59,015 nt of DNA, taken from CAWHPS01 sp963831235. GTDB taxonomy: Bacteria; Fibrobacterota; OXYB2-FULL-49-7; JAEUSG01. Position numbers and translations under genes: made by a program. Below, one piece after another: positions 1 to 8,992 of this stretch (within the stretch, counting starts at the first letter, position 1; each line of letters starts with the position of its first letter). The notes beneath the pieces were generated by a model. That model was not told where the DNA came from, searched no databases, and saw nothing but the letters and a program-made list of their open reading frames with translations. The stretch lies in assembly GCA_963831235.1 (NCBI GenBank), contig CAWHPS010000030.1, forward strand, positions 1 to 59,015. The letters run 5' to 3'.

Positions 1-372
1 CCGGCAACCAGGCAGGCTTATCTTAAGTGGCTCTCCGGAACATCACCTAGAACGCCCTGTCCTATCCTTGGGCTGTATGATTTTGTTCTGGTGAACAACC
101 GGTTAATAGCCGGGCTGCCCACGACTGAGGCGCTGATGACCCAGATCATGGCGGAACTGGATATCCATGTTTTTTCCGGCAAATGTGACTGGACGACCAC
201 GGATACCTACGCCCGTAATCAGTACACCCTGGTATTTGAAGCGCCGGACAGGCGGGTGAGCTTTACCGAAAGTGAGCAGCTGATTTACTTAATACGTTCA
301 ATCTTAAAGGGCACTGGATTCACCCAAAACCAAGGGAGGGAAGATGCCGATGATCATCAACACCGGCGATGA
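1..372 (+). CDS. Hypothetical protein, 5' end cut by window
   Basis: The reading frame is open from base 1 to the TGA at 370-372, so the start probably lies upstream of the window. An internal GTG at 91 is possible but has no clear ribosome binding site. The visible product is about 123 residues, with no motif I recognise and a polar, His/Arg-rich tail. The last 29 bases overlap the next gene in another frame, as in tightly packed mobile-element operons. Function unknown. Confidence 0.5.
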   Translation, partial: PATRQAYLKWLSGTSPRTPCPILGLYDFVLVNNRLIAGLPTTEALMTQIMAELDIHVFSGKCDWTTTDTYARNQYTLVFEAPDRRVSFTESEQLIYLIRSILKGTGFTQNQGREDADDHQHRR

Positions 373-694
373 AGCAAAATGCCGGCAGATTAATCTTATT
401 GAATGTCCTGCTTGCGGAGAGGCATTCGAACTTATGGACGGCCCATTTGTGTTTTCGACCGTTGTGGGGCTGGAGCTTAAGGTCTGTCCAGCGCATGTGG
501 CGCAGGAGAGGCTTACCGAATCAGAAGAAGCATCTGTTAAACAGGCTTTTGATCGGGCGGTGGCGCATCCGCGTGGGCGTCTGCAGGTTGATTGCAAGCT
601 CATCAAGGTTCCTGCGATATTTCCGCCAATCAAGTGCAATGTCAAGACACTTGAACAACTTCGGATGTGGAAAAGCCGCAGGCGCATCCGTTAG
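344..694 (+). CDS. Small Cys-motif (zinc-ribbon-like) protein
   Basis: This 116-residue protein starts at ATG 344 behind a purine-rich GGGAGGGAAG ribosome binding site, and overlaps the end of the preceding frame. Near residue 22 it has CPAC, and a further Cys follows in the KVCPAH segment, suggesting a small metal-binding fold. The C-terminus is basic (KSRRRIR). I do not recognise the family. It probably belongs to the same transcript as the upstream frame on the integrative element. Confidence 0.55.
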   Translation: MPMIINTGDEAKCRQINLIECPACGEAFELMDGPFVFSTVVGLELKVCPAHVAQERLTESEEASVKQAFDRAVAHPRGRLQVDCKLIKVPAIFPPIKCNVKTLEQLRMWKSRRRIR

Positions 695-704
695 CGGGTG
701 GACT

Positions 705-788
705 GGGTGGAGGGTGGGGTATCACCAGCTCTTTTCTATATAAAGAATACATTATATAAAAAGCATTGTATTAGTCCACCCTCCACCC
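705..788. repeat. Long-stem inverted repeat, G-rich arm
   Basis: GGGTGGAGGGTGG at 705-717 is perfectly complementary to CCACCCTCCACCC at 776-788, giving a 13-bp stem around a 58-nt A+T-rich loop. It lies between the stop at 694 and the recombinase start at 865. There is no T-run after the right arm, so it is not a canonical terminator. The G-rich arm has closely spaced G-tracts and could form a quadruplex. Role unknown. Confidence 0.5.
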
Positions 789-864
789 TGTGGTAGATGA
801 TTAATGAATGGCCTGATTGACAGGGAGAGAGCGAGCGGGTGTTTTAAGATGGGAGGACGGGCGC

Positions 865-1874
865 ATGGTAGGTTTTGCTAATACCGGAAGCGTGACCATC
901 CCCAAGCCGGCGCTGCCTGTTGGAGACCAGATAACAACCCTGGTAGAGCGGTTTTTCAGTGATCGCGCGAACCTCGGACGGCTGTCTCCGAAGAGCATCA
1001 GGGTTATGCGTCATGACCTTCTTGGAGCGCTTAGCCCGGGGTTTAGCGAGCGTCAAGCAGGGTTTTTGCCCTGGCTAAACCGTCAGGGTGTTGCCGACAT
1101 CAACTTAACTACAATCAGGCACATTAGCGGGTACTCCAATTACCTGGTGCAGAATCGGGGCATAAGCCAGGCCTCGCATATCCGTATACTCTCGACCTTG
1201 CGGTCGTTTCTTAAGTGGGCTTATCGAATGGACTACCTGTGCCATGATCTGGCGGAGAAGCTGGAACTGCCGCGCCGGCGGAAGCTCCTGACTACCTCGC
1301 CCTTGTCCGAGGAACAGGTTGTGAACCTTCGCCGGCGGATGGGCATGGGCGGTACATCATTGCCAACAACACCCATAGCCACGTTAAAGCGCAGGGCGGT
1401 GCTTGCCCTGCTGTGTTCGGGCTTAAGGGTAGGGGAGATTGCCGGTCTTCGCTTGGATGGGCTTGTGGATGGTCATAACGGTGCTACCATGGTAAAGGTC
1501 AATGGCAAGACAGGGGATAGGCTAGTCCCAATCGCCGGCGCTGATACGGCCATCCTCAAAGCGTTTGCTGATGCGGTAAAGGCCAAGTCCGCTACGACTG
1601 GCTCCCCATATCTGTTCAGGGGCAGCGACGGTGCGTCAGTTACGGTCAGGGCGCTTGAGCGGCTGGTCAAGCGGATGGTTGGACTAGCGGGCTTTTGCGC
1701 CTGCCCAAGGACTTTCGGGTGTATTCGGTGAACCGCGACATCTCAGGCAGGGACGTCGAGATGTTGAACGCCATTGCGCTGAAACACGGGCATGCGCCGG
1801 CAACCTGCCTCAAGTACTACGCAAGGCTTACGGAGAACCGCTATGGGGAGCTGATGTTGAGGCTTGGGGTTTAA
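865..1874 (+). pseudogene. Tyrosine recombinase, frameshifted near C-terminus
   Basis: Start ATG 865 is chosen because GGGAGG precedes it at good spacing; the frame is open upstream to a TTG at 817. The N-terminal SAM-like core-binding domain and the start of the catalytic domain (LLCSGLRVGEIAGLRLDGL, with the first catalytic Arg) are in frame. Near base 1685 the frame is lost and would stop at 1731. One base would restore GLLRLPKDFRVYSVNR and then ALKHGHAPATCLKYYARL, which carries the GH and the Tyr nucleophile, ending at 1874. In the box that is normally HxLRH, the first His appears to be Lys. It is either a decayed gene or a one-base sequence error. Family assignment is firm; activity is doubtful. 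Confidence 0.75.
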
Positions 1875-1950
1875 CATGCTGCAGGATGTTCGTCAAAAGG
1901 GTGAATGACGAACATTTATAGCTGAATTTAACCTAAAAACGGAGGGTGAA

Positions 1951-2492
1951 ATGATAATAGTTGCTGTTGCAGACAACGACCATATGGTCGGTCTAAACTG
2001 CGGTTTAAAGCAGATGTTGTGCTTGCCTGTGGTGACATTGGTGATCAGGCAATTCTTAAGGTAGCTGACGCTTATACCCCTGATGCGGTCTACGCCGTGC
2101 GTGGTAATCATGATACGTTAAAACCATTTCCATCGGGGGTTGTGGATCTGCATCTGAAGGTCGTGACATTCCGGGGGCTGCGGTTTGGTGGGTTTGCCGG
2201 GAGCTGGCGCTATAAACCCGAAGGGCATTTTCTGTACCGCCAGGAGGATGTTGATGCGGCAATGGCGGACTTTCCGCCAGTCGATGTCTTTATCGCCCAC
2301 AATGCTCCGGCAGGGATTCATGAGGCTGATGCGCACGTTCACCAGGGATTCAGGGCGTTCAACGGCTACATCGAACGGGCAAAACCCCGGTATTTTATTC
2401 ATGGCCATCATCATGTTGACGCCATGACCATGGTTGGCGCGACCGCTGTTGTTGGGGTATACGGGGAGAAGGTAATTGAGATCAAAAATTAA
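1951..2492 (+). pseudogene. Metallophosphoesterase, frameshifted near N-terminus
   Basis: GGAGGGTGAA precedes ATG 1951. The frame begins MIIVAVADNDH and is lost near base 1994. With one added base it continues as KLRFKADVVLACGDIGDQ and runs to 2492. The calcineurin-like metal-binding motifs are all present: GDxxD (CGDIGD), GNHD (VRGNHDTL), an IAHNAP segment and the GHHH motif near the C-terminus. The restored length of about 180 residues is short but normal for single-domain YfcE/MPE proteins. The substrate cannot be told. A start at GTG 2019 without the N-terminal metal-binding strand would give an incomplete active site. Confidence 0.7.
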
Positions 2493-2510
2493 AATAGGAG
2501 GGGAAAGCAA

Positions 2511-2813
2511 ATGAAACCAAAACCAAAGCGCGCGGGATACCTCAGTATTGAGCGGGTAAAGTCAGTGGTGGAAGCCCAAATCCGTGCTTCAATGATTCAG
2601 CTTATGGAACATGCGGGAAGCCTTGGATATCCGAGAACAGCCGGAGGTGTGAAGCGACTTGTAAAGCAAGTCACTCATGATTCGGCAGATTACTGCAATC
2701 TCATGGTTGATGGCTACCTAATATCGAGCTACTTGAACACCTCAAGGACACTGGGCTTGCAGTTGAACAATAAACTTGAAAACGATGCAGGGGCTTTCGC
2801 TAAAATATTCTGA
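2511..2813 (+). CDS. Hypothetical protein, 100 aa
   Basis: Start ATG 2511 follows a very strong AGGAGGGG site, 18 bases after the phosphoesterase stop, so the two are likely co-transcribed. The product is basic at the N-terminus (MKPKPKRAGYLS) and otherwise mixed alpha-helical in character, with no signal peptide or Cys motif. I do not recognise the family. Its place among element cargo suggests an accessory role. Confidence 0.5.
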   Translation: MKPKPKRAGYLSIERVKSVVEAQIRASMIQLMEHAGSLGYPRTAGGVKRLVKQVTHDSADYCNLMVDGYLISSYLNTSRTLGLQLNNKLENDAGAFAKIF

Positions 2814-2895
2814 GATGCAAAATTCGGCTCAGCGATTTGTCTTAGAAGGCTGTTTGCAATAGTCATCACGATAGCTTAAAAAGATTGGTTGCCCC

Positions 2896-3424
2896 TCATT
2901 TGCTAACAGTTCTTATTGCCTCAACACCACCCATGAGATGGTTTTTTCCGACCGTGTATAGCCGTTTTACCTTGGGATCAGCATTCTCATGCGCTGACAT
3001 GACTTTACCGATTACCAGAGGACAGTCACCAGGACGATAGATGTCCACCAGCTGGCATTCAAAGTTGGCAACGGCATCTGCAAGGAGCGGGGCTTTGACT
3101 TTATCTGCCTCTTGTATTACCAGTTTTGATTCTGCGATTTTATCACGAATATCTCCATGACAGCTTCCTGCCAATAAAACTTCTTTGCCCATAGCCTCAC
3201 TCGGAAAAACCACAACGAATTCCCGTGTTTCATTGATGAGTCGGAAAGTATGCGCCTCATCGTCTATCCCCAGAACAAACATCAGACGGATCGCCTGATG
3301 CGATTGCTACCCAGCCCACGGCCATGACATTTGTTTTTCCGTCTTTGCTTCTTGTAGTCACCAGCACCACCTGCTCAGGATATTTTCTTAACAGCGCAGT
3401 CTTGATATCACATTTGTTTTGCAT
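2896..3424 (-). pseudogene. Flavin reductase-like (FMN-binding) protein, frameshifted
   Basis: Start ATG at 3424 has AAAAGGAAT upstream. The first segment (KYPEQVVLVTTRSKDGKTNVMAVGW) and the second (LMFVLGIDDEAHTFRLINET, then the FECQLVDIYRPGDCPLVIGKV segment) are in different frames. Removing one base near 3286 joins them as ASGDPLMFVLG. Together they match the split-barrel flavin reductase-like fold (FMN binding, NAD(P)H:flavin oxidoreductases), full length at about 175 residues. The product would be a small cytoplasmic flavoprotein; substrate unknown. It lies on the integrative element, opposite to the preceding genes. Confidence 0.7.
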
Positions 3425-3480
3425 TGGTTATTCCTTTTATTGATTGTCCACTATTTTTAGCCAAACTGAAAATTACGGCA

Positions 3481-4347
3481 TCAAAGGTCAATGCGTTTCA
3501 ACAGCTCCCGAATTTTGCTGAATCCCTGCTTTGACCGTAATCGCGCCTCGGTTTCGGAAATCATTCCCCAGTATTCACCGCCATAGCCACTCATTGACTG
3601 ACCTATGTCGCCCAAGGCGTTTCCGGTTTTAAGGTTGATATCCACAGTCATGTATGTAGGGTGCTTATCGAAGTCCCGGGGTACAACCGGACGGCAGTAA
3701 CGGCTGATCTCGCTGAAGTCGCAGGCGCTAAACTCCTCAAGCGCCGCAAGCAGCAACTGCCGTTCATTCTCGTAGGTGGATTTGGTGGCGCCTGCCCGTA
3801 TTTTATTTTCAATATAGCGGATGGTGTGACGGACATAGTCTAAATCGGGTTTGGCCAAACCGTTTTGCAGCATAAGCGCAACCTTCAGGAATCGCCCTTC
3901 ATCACGCAGCTCAAATTTGTGGTGGGGGAGTAGTTTTGACACCTCCGCCAGCCATACCGCCACCAGGAATGCATTGTATTCATTACCAGCGACCTTGGTA
4001 GAGCCGAGGGCAGACTGGAGGTCAAGACCGTTAGCCCCATCGTAGTCTATCAGCTTCTGGCGGTGGAGCCGGCGGATGATTTTGAGTCTGGACAACCCCT
4101 TCTGCTTTAACTCCTCATAAGCGGCATTCACAAATTCCCAGCCCTTTTGATCGCTTGGGAGCCTGGAATCAGGGAACCACTCGCGCCAGCGCGGGTGAAA
4201 ATCGAGGGTGTAGAAGCCCACGGTCTCGCAGCTCCAGCGAAATTTGGTGCGGAAGCAGGTGGTGAGTTTGTCTATGCGCTCCCAATCGCCGTCTGTGACC
4301 TTGATGGCCGGGTTGCGATGAAGTTTGTAAAACAAGGTTCTGCCCAT
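3481..4347 (-). CDS. Hypothetical protein, 288 aa
   Basis: The frame is intact and its composition is coding-like: Trp- and Arg-rich at the N-terminus (WERIDKLTTCFRTKFRW), an acidic-basic helical middle, and a Gly/Tyr-rich stretch near the end. There is no signal peptide, membrane segment or Cys cluster. I recognise no domain. Base composition matches the G+C-rich cargo and not the A+T-rich integrase next to it, so the two probably have different histories. Confidence 0.5.
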   Translation of the reverse strand: MGRTLFYKLHRNPAIKVTDGDWERIDKLTTCFRTKFRWSCETVGFYTLDFHPRWREWFPDSRLPSDQKGWEFVNAAYEELKQKGLSRLKIIRRLHRQKLIDYDGANGLDLQSALGSTKVAGNEYNAFLVAVWLAEVSKLLPHHKFELRDEGRFLKVALMLQNGLAKPDLDYVRHTIRYIENKIRAGATKSTYENERQLLLAALEEFSACDFSEISRYCRPVVPRDFDKHPTYMTVDINLKTGNALGDIGQSMSGYGGEYWGMISETEARLRSKQGFSKIRELLKRIDL

Positions 4348-4549
4348 GGGCTTTTGTAGAGTTGAGTGGACGATAAATATTCATTTTGTACAGGCGTGGA
4401 ACAAGGGAAAATAAATTTACACAGAACTATAAAATACTGAAACACCGATAAAATGACAGAATGGATAGTTGCTATATATTCGTTACGGAGTGTTGAATCT
4501 ACAGAAAAACTAAAACCGTTAAAAAAAACAGGACAAGGTTTTTGAAAGG

Positions 4550-5598
4550 TTATATTGTTAGTGCATCCGCAGCTTCTTTCAGGGACTTATTGGCTAGATG
4601 CGCATATATCTCTGTTTCTTTAACTGACTTGTGTCTTAGATATTTCGAGACAGTGTATATGGGGACTCCTTTATAACCATGTGGCTTGCAGTAGTATGCC
4701 TGAACGTATGTGGACTTGCATTTGGAATCTTTAGTTCATCGAGAGTACGCTTTAAGTTACGATAAATGTTTTCATTGTCCAATTGATCTGCGATTCCATT
4801 CGTGAAAATATGTTGAGGGTTATCATGGGCTTCCTTCCTGTGCTTGATGATTTCCTCGGCAGCTTGATTTAAAGGAAGGATACACTCCCTCTTTGTTTTA
4901 TTACCTGATATAGCACGGATAATGATTTCGCTACGTTCATTATTATAGTCCGTCCATTGAAGGTTTCTAATCTCACCAGCTCTAAGACCTGTCAGATATA
5001 AAAACTTGAAGATGTCCAGGTATGGAGGTTTCGCAGCTTCAAATATCTTTTTAAGTTCTTCATTGCTGAAATACCGTGGTGCTTTTTGTGTCTTGGGAGG
5101 CTTCTTAACATTTTTTGCGGGGTTTTCCATGCAATAACCTCGCTCAATGGCGAACTTAAAGAATTTTGTAATTACCCTCAATTCTTCGCGTATTGTTTTT
5201 GGTTTTCTTCCGATGCTTTGACGAGCAATCTTGAATTCCTCGATTGTCTCTTCTGTAATGTCTTTGAATTGGGTTAATAAATTCTTTGAGAAATACGCTA
5301 TCCAAGTGTTAATAACGGATTGTTCTCGGTTTGCAGAACTGGGTTCTTTATCTCTTAGTATAACTACATCTCTAAAGGTGATAAGCGCATTGCTGATGGG
5401 TTCATTCACCATTTTCACCTGAACCTTGTGGTGGTTGTTAATCTCCCGTGCGGAGTAGGTGTTTGCCAAAAAGATTGCTTCGACCTTTGATGTTCCTTTC
5501 TTGCAGGATTTCATCTGCCATGTACCAGAAGGGGCTTTATAGCGTATATACCACCTTTCATATTTTCCTTCAATGGAGCGTTTAAAGATATGTGCCAT
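4550..5598 (-). pseudogene. Phage-type tyrosine integrase, frameshifted before the Tyr nucleophile
   Basis: Start ATG at 5598 gives MAHIFKRSIEGKYERWYIRY, the usual N-terminal DNA-binding domain; the frame is open further upstream to 5745. The core-binding domain and catalytic domain follow (LYLTGLRAGEIRNLQW with Arg I; HTFRHTTASHMV with the His-Arg box). The frame then ends prematurely at 4636. One extra base near 4672 restores GVPIYTVSKYLRHKSVKETE and the IYAHL nucleophile segment, ending at TAA 4550. It lies next to tRNA-Ser and is transcribed away from it, as integrases at tRNA sites often are. If the shift is real, the protein lacks its catalytic tyrosine. Confidence 0.8.
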
Positions 5599-5751
5599 AT
5601 GTTTTCTTTCTGTAAATAAAAATAGTCCAACTGCAACAAAACTGCAACAAGAGGATCGAGTAAAGTTGGGAAATTGTAAGAAGAATTGAGTAGGAAAAGC
5701 AATATGCAAATGTGTCAGAACAGATTGAAAAACAACGAAATACAAATAAAA

Positions 5752-5786
5752 AAGGCTGTTCCGCGCAGGATTCGCAAAACAGCCTT
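5752..5786 (-). terminator. Rho-independent terminator of tRNA-Ser
   Basis: Read on the minus strand, AAGGCTGTT at 5786-5778 pairs perfectly with AACAGCCTT at 5760-5752, and a T-rich tail follows. It begins 11 bases after the tRNA 3' end, as expected for the tRNA transcript. Confidence 0.8.
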
Positions 5787-5796
5787 AAATCTGAAT

Positions 5797-5879
5797 CGGA
5801 GGATGAGGGACTTGAACCCCCAAGTCCTTTCGGACGCCGGTTTTCAAGACCGGTGACTTACCAATTAGCCTAATCCTCC
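5797..5879 (-). tRNA. tRNA-Ser (anticodon UGA)
   Basis: Read on the minus strand, the cloverleaf is complete. A 7-bp acceptor stem GGAGGAT/ATCCTCC is followed by a G discriminator. The D arm has the GG of the D loop. A 5-bp anticodon stem CCGGT/ACCGG encloses loop CTTGAAA with anticodon TGA. A class II variable arm with stem GTCC/GGAC and a TTCAAGT T-loop follow. G73 and the long variable arm are serine identity features. The CCA end is not encoded. The adjacent integrase suggests the 3' end serves as an attachment site. Confidence 0.95.
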
Positions 5880-5917
5880 AAGTATATCCTTAAATATTGT
5901 GGATAAAATAAGTTTTA

Positions 5918-7012
5918 TCAGTTCCTGCGCACAATGCGAAATCCTGCGGCAGGATCCATACGATTTGGTAGCGCGTATGACCGGAACGTGGTCCGTAAAA
6001 CCGAGGCATCGTCTTCAAAGCTTCCACCCCGAAGCACCCTTAAACTGTCAATTGCCAGGGTATTACTATTATAATCTGGTTTGTATAGATCTCCGCACCA
6101 TTCCCATACGTTTCCTGCCATATCGTAAAGTCCATAAGGGTTGGCCGGATAAACTCCCACATATCCTAAAACGGTAGGGAGGTTGGGGATTCTGTAATTG
6201 GCCATGAAAAAGTTGATTGTCCGGCCAGTAGGGAAATAGGATTCAAAATAGCCCAGACCACTTCGAGCAGCCCATTCCCACTCGGCTTCAGATGGCAGGC
6301 GATATCCTGGTTTTGTTGAATCCAAAGTCCAATCTGATGTGTTATAACATTTTCCATTAAATGATAGAGAATCACTTTTAAAATTACAGAAAAGTGCCGC
6401 CCCGTACCAGCTTACCTGTGTCACGGGCTTGTTCCTTTCAATATCAACAGGGTTGAAAAGAACTGACGTTGTGCACAGATATATGCTGCCATTTGTGTCT
6501 TTAGAAGAAACTATTTTGCTGAAGGTGACATGTGTTGAATCAAGATGCCAGATAGGAACAGTATCAAGGGATGAATTAGTAAAATACAGTGTATCACCAT
6601 GAGTATAGAGACCCTTATCCATGTATGTCCGTGTTATGAAAGTATCTTTGGATGACGAATCTTTCCTTAGCAATGTGTCTAGATAAGGCGGATTTGTTGA
6701 AGGTAATGATTTAAAGCCATAGCTGATATTCGCCGCGAAATCATTTATTGTAATCTCGAATTGTGACATGTTAAAAGGAGCAATGGCCACAGAGTGCTGA
6801 GGTCTTTCATTGTCAAGTGAGGCAGAATCCCAAACAAAGTCAAGAGCGCCTATCTTAGCAGTGTCGTTGCCTGGTATTGCAACATCGTTATTTATTTTAG
6901 CAGGGGTTGTTGTTGTGCTGACGGAGCCTGTTGAAAAAGGGCTGCTGCTGTTGGTGGTGCATGCGGAAAATATTGATATAACCGCACAAATTAACAAGGT
7001 TTTAATTTTCAT
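5918..7012 (-). CDS. FGE-sulfatase-fold lipoprotein
   Basis: This 364-residue product begins with a lipoprotein signal (ICAVISIFSAC), so it should be anchored in the membrane after cleavage before the Cys near residue 18. The C-terminal half has the formylglycine-generating-enzyme/SUMF1 signatures: GYRLPSEAEWEWAAR, NPYGLYDMAGNVWEWCGD, VLRGGSF and GFRIVRR. The region after RGGSF has none of the catalytic cysteines of true sulfatase activators, so a structural or binding role is more likely than catalysis. A Ser/Thr-rich linker follows the lipobox. It is a paralogue of the lipoprotein at 19577-20989. Confidence 0.85.
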   Translation of the reverse strand: MKIKTLLICAVISIFSACTTNSSSPFSTGSVSTTTTPAKINNDVAIPGNDTAKIGALDFVWDSASLDNERPQHSVAIAPFNMSQFEITINDFAANISYGFKSLPSTNPPYLDTLLRKDSSSKDTFITRTYMDKGLYTHGDTLYFTNSSLDTVPIWHLDSTHVTFSKIVSSKDTNGSIYLCTTSVLFNPVDIERNKPVTQVSWYGAALFCNFKSDSLSFNGKCYNTSDWTLDSTKPGYRLPSEAEWEWAARSGLGYFESYFPTGRTINFFMANYRIPNLPTVLGYVGVYPANPYGLYDMAGNVWEWCGDLYKPDYNSNTLAIDSLRVLRGGSFEDDASVLRTTFRSYALPNRMDPAAGFRIVRRN

Positions 7013-7120
7013 GGTTTGAAAATATACTTATAATGACATTCATCTGAAAAGGGAAGACTTAAAAATGTTTTAAATATGTCTGCTTGTTCGATTTCGTTCA
7101 TTAAATAGTTTGTCGCGCTG

Positions 7121-8926
7121 TCAAACCTTCTTTGCAATCGCCTCGCCAAGTTTTATTCGAGCATCGTCCCAGGCTGCGATGTTGGTGTTCCAGGGTTCAA
7201 TGTTGCCCATTGATTTGCTCCCAAGAGGGCTGTCTATTATTGAGTCAACTATTTCAGCAGGGTTGCCCCCGAGGTCTTTCAATAGTTTCAGATACTCATA
7301 TTCCTGAGCGCCGCTTCTGCCGGCCTTGAAACGAATGCTTACGCATGGATCGGGCAGATCCATAACTTCGCCATCGTAAAGCAGCATGCCGTTTCCGTTG
7401 TAGAGCCTAAATTGTTCAAGAGAGTTGTTCTTGAAGTTTTCAGGATTATACCACGCCTGCTTATTTCCGAACATGAATTCCCATTGGCACCATGATTCAG
7501 TATTGTATTTATAGCAAGCCCATGAAAGGCCGCGCATAGTCAATAGATCAAGATCAATGAAAGTTGAAGCTCCTGTGAGTTCGTTTGTTTTGGATTCATA
7601 AACCATTGGACCGTAAATCCAGTCCCTGACACCTTTTTTTCTGAATTTCTCGACTAATGGCATATTATAGGCTACTGTGTGAAAAATGCATAAATCAACA
7701 TACCCAGACAGGAACTCCATTGTTTCATCATCATAACCACCGTCAATTCGAAATGATGCCTCGGGAAAATGCTTCTTCATGAAGCTTGACCACATTATCA
7801 TGCGTTCATGGTCTTCCCGTTTGAGGCATTCATCCAAGGCATTGAAGAATATTTGAACGTTTGTTTTTGGAGTCAGTCGTCTTTCTTCAAAAAGGTGCTT
7901 TCGCACTTCGCGAGCCGTCTTTTCCCAGATGCGCCAGAAATGCTCGTCCTTTTGTCCGGTTGTATCTGTTGGCCAGCCGACCGCCCCTTTTTTGCCACTG
8001 CAATTGAAGGGAAGGAGAAAGTATTCAAGTGGTTCGCCGTAGCCAGGTCCTGTGTATCCGAATTTGTCCGTGAAAGCTGAACCATCAAAGTATTTTTCGA
8101 GTCTTGCATCGAATTCCGACCAGTCAAGGTGAGGCTCGTGATCAACGATTGTGAGGTCAGGCCTATAATAGCATTGATGGTTAGCCAGTCTGTGTTTTTT
8201 AAACACCTGCTGATATCGCAGCTCTCTTCCAAAAGACATCCGGCGAAAAGAATTTGTATATATATTGCCTTTAAGCGAATTTGTATTGGGAAGGCTAAAA
8301 GGCCAGACAACAAGTTCAAGTGGGATTTCTATTGTGGAAAAGTCCGGAGATGTTATTGAAATCCTTGCGTTATAAGTGCCAGGTTTCTGATCTTCGGGAA
8401 TATAAATGTCAGCCCATATTGCAGTTGCTTTCTGTCCCTTGATTCGGTTCCAGTAATCCGGAAAATAAAATGGCGCGCCATAATACTTTGGTTTTGCGGA
8501 AAAGGGGATAAGCGCATCAGGATACCATCCTGAACCCAATGTTGTTTTCTCGTAACCTGATGAAGGAACCTGTACTTCAACAAACCATTCCTTGAAAAAT
8601 TCAATGCTGTCTTGAGGAATGGTAGAAGGACCATTGAGTTCGCTTAATGATATATTGATGTCTTTGCATTCTTTATCAGACATAAGAACAATTTGGAATG
8701 CAATGGTTTCCCTTCCTGCGGCTTTGAGTTTGATGGTTTTATCGCGGTTGTTCCATACAGAGTTGTTATTAATAAAATCATGCGGTAAGGTCTTTTTATA
8801 AAGTTTTGGCTGATATTCATAGATACGGACATTTACCGGATCTATTCTTACGCTATCGGGAATTATTGAGTATTGCATAAAAGTGGTAAAACAATAATAA
8901 ATGGCCGGAAAGAGTGTCAATGACAA
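7121..8926 (-). CDS. DUF4091-domain protein, probable secreted glycoside hydrolase-like
   Basis: This roughly 600-residue protein has a C-terminal DUF4091 signature (CVSIRFKAGRSGAQEYEYLKLL), a domain that ends large carbohydrate-active-like proteins. The N-terminal part resembles the beta-sandwich that precedes it (GTYNARISITSPDFSTIEIPLELVVWPFSLP). The middle has aromatic, barrel-like segments with acidic residues (NALDECLKREDHERM). The start is uncertain. TTG 8926 gives a hydrophobic N-terminus that could be a signal peptide; the first ATG, 8878, would lose it. Substrate unknown. It lies upstream of the FGE-like lipoprotein on the same strand, with a gap of about 108 bases. Confidence 0.75.
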   Translation of the reverse strand: MSLTLFPAIYYCFTTFMQYSIIPDSVRIDPVNVRIYEYQPKLYKKTLPHDFINNNSVWNNRDKTIKLKAAGRETIAFQIVLMSDKECKDINISLSELNGPSTIPQDSIEFFKEWFVEVQVPSSGYEKTTLGSGWYPDALIPFSAKPKYYGAPFYFPDYWNRIKGQKATAIWADIYIPEDQKPGTYNARISITSPDFSTIEIPLELVVWPFSLPNTNSLKGNIYTNSFRRMSFGRELRYQQVFKKHRLANHQCYYRPDLTIVDHEPHLDWSEFDARLEKYFDGSAFTDKFGYTGPGYGEPLEYFLLPFNCSGKKGAVGWPTDTTGQKDEHFWRIWEKTAREVRKHLFEERRLTPKTNVQIFFNALDECLKREDHERMIMWSSFMKKHFPEASFRIDGGYDDETMEFLSGYVDLCIFHTVAYNMPLVEKFRKKGVRDWIYGPMVYESKTNELTGASTFIDLDLLTMRGLSWACYKYNTESWCQWEFMFGNKQAWYNPENFKNNSLEQFRLYNGNGMLLYDGEVMDLPDPCVSIRFKAGRSGAQEYEYLKLLKDLGGNPAEIVDSIIDSPLGSKSMGNIEPWNTNIAAWDDARIKLGEAIAKKV

Positions 8927-8992
8927 TACAATTCTGAGGCAAAATATCTTGTATCCTTAACCCTGAAGGATAACATAATTTATATTTTCAAA

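Larger units (their letters stand above)
1..5797. mobile_element. Integrative element, right part, abutting tRNA-Ser
   Basis: This stretch is bounded on the right by the 3' end of a tRNA-Ser gene, a classic target for tyrosine recombinases, and an integrase-type gene (4550-5598) lies next to that tRNA. The cargo is a second recombinase, a metallophosphoesterase, a flavin reductase and several unknown genes. The part up to about 4350 is visibly G+C richer than the rest of the window, while the integrase segment 4400-5750 is A+T rich, so the element looks mosaic. The left end lies outside the window, and no second copy of the tRNA 3' end was found inside it. The element call is inferred from context; the tRNA and recombinase genes are seen directly. 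Confidence 0.65.

Noticed and set aside
2019..2492. Metallophosphoesterase starting at GTG 2019
   Set aside because: This would drop the first metal-binding strand. A strong ribosome site precedes ATG 1951, whose frame encodes that strand, so a frameshifted longer gene is more likely.
4636..5598. Programmed -1 frameshift in the tRNA-Ser integrase
   Set aside because: The site (GTTATAAAGGAG) has no classical slippery heptamer or clear downstream stimulator, and similar one-base breaks occur in unrelated genes of this window, including aspS. A sequence error or plain mutation is simpler.
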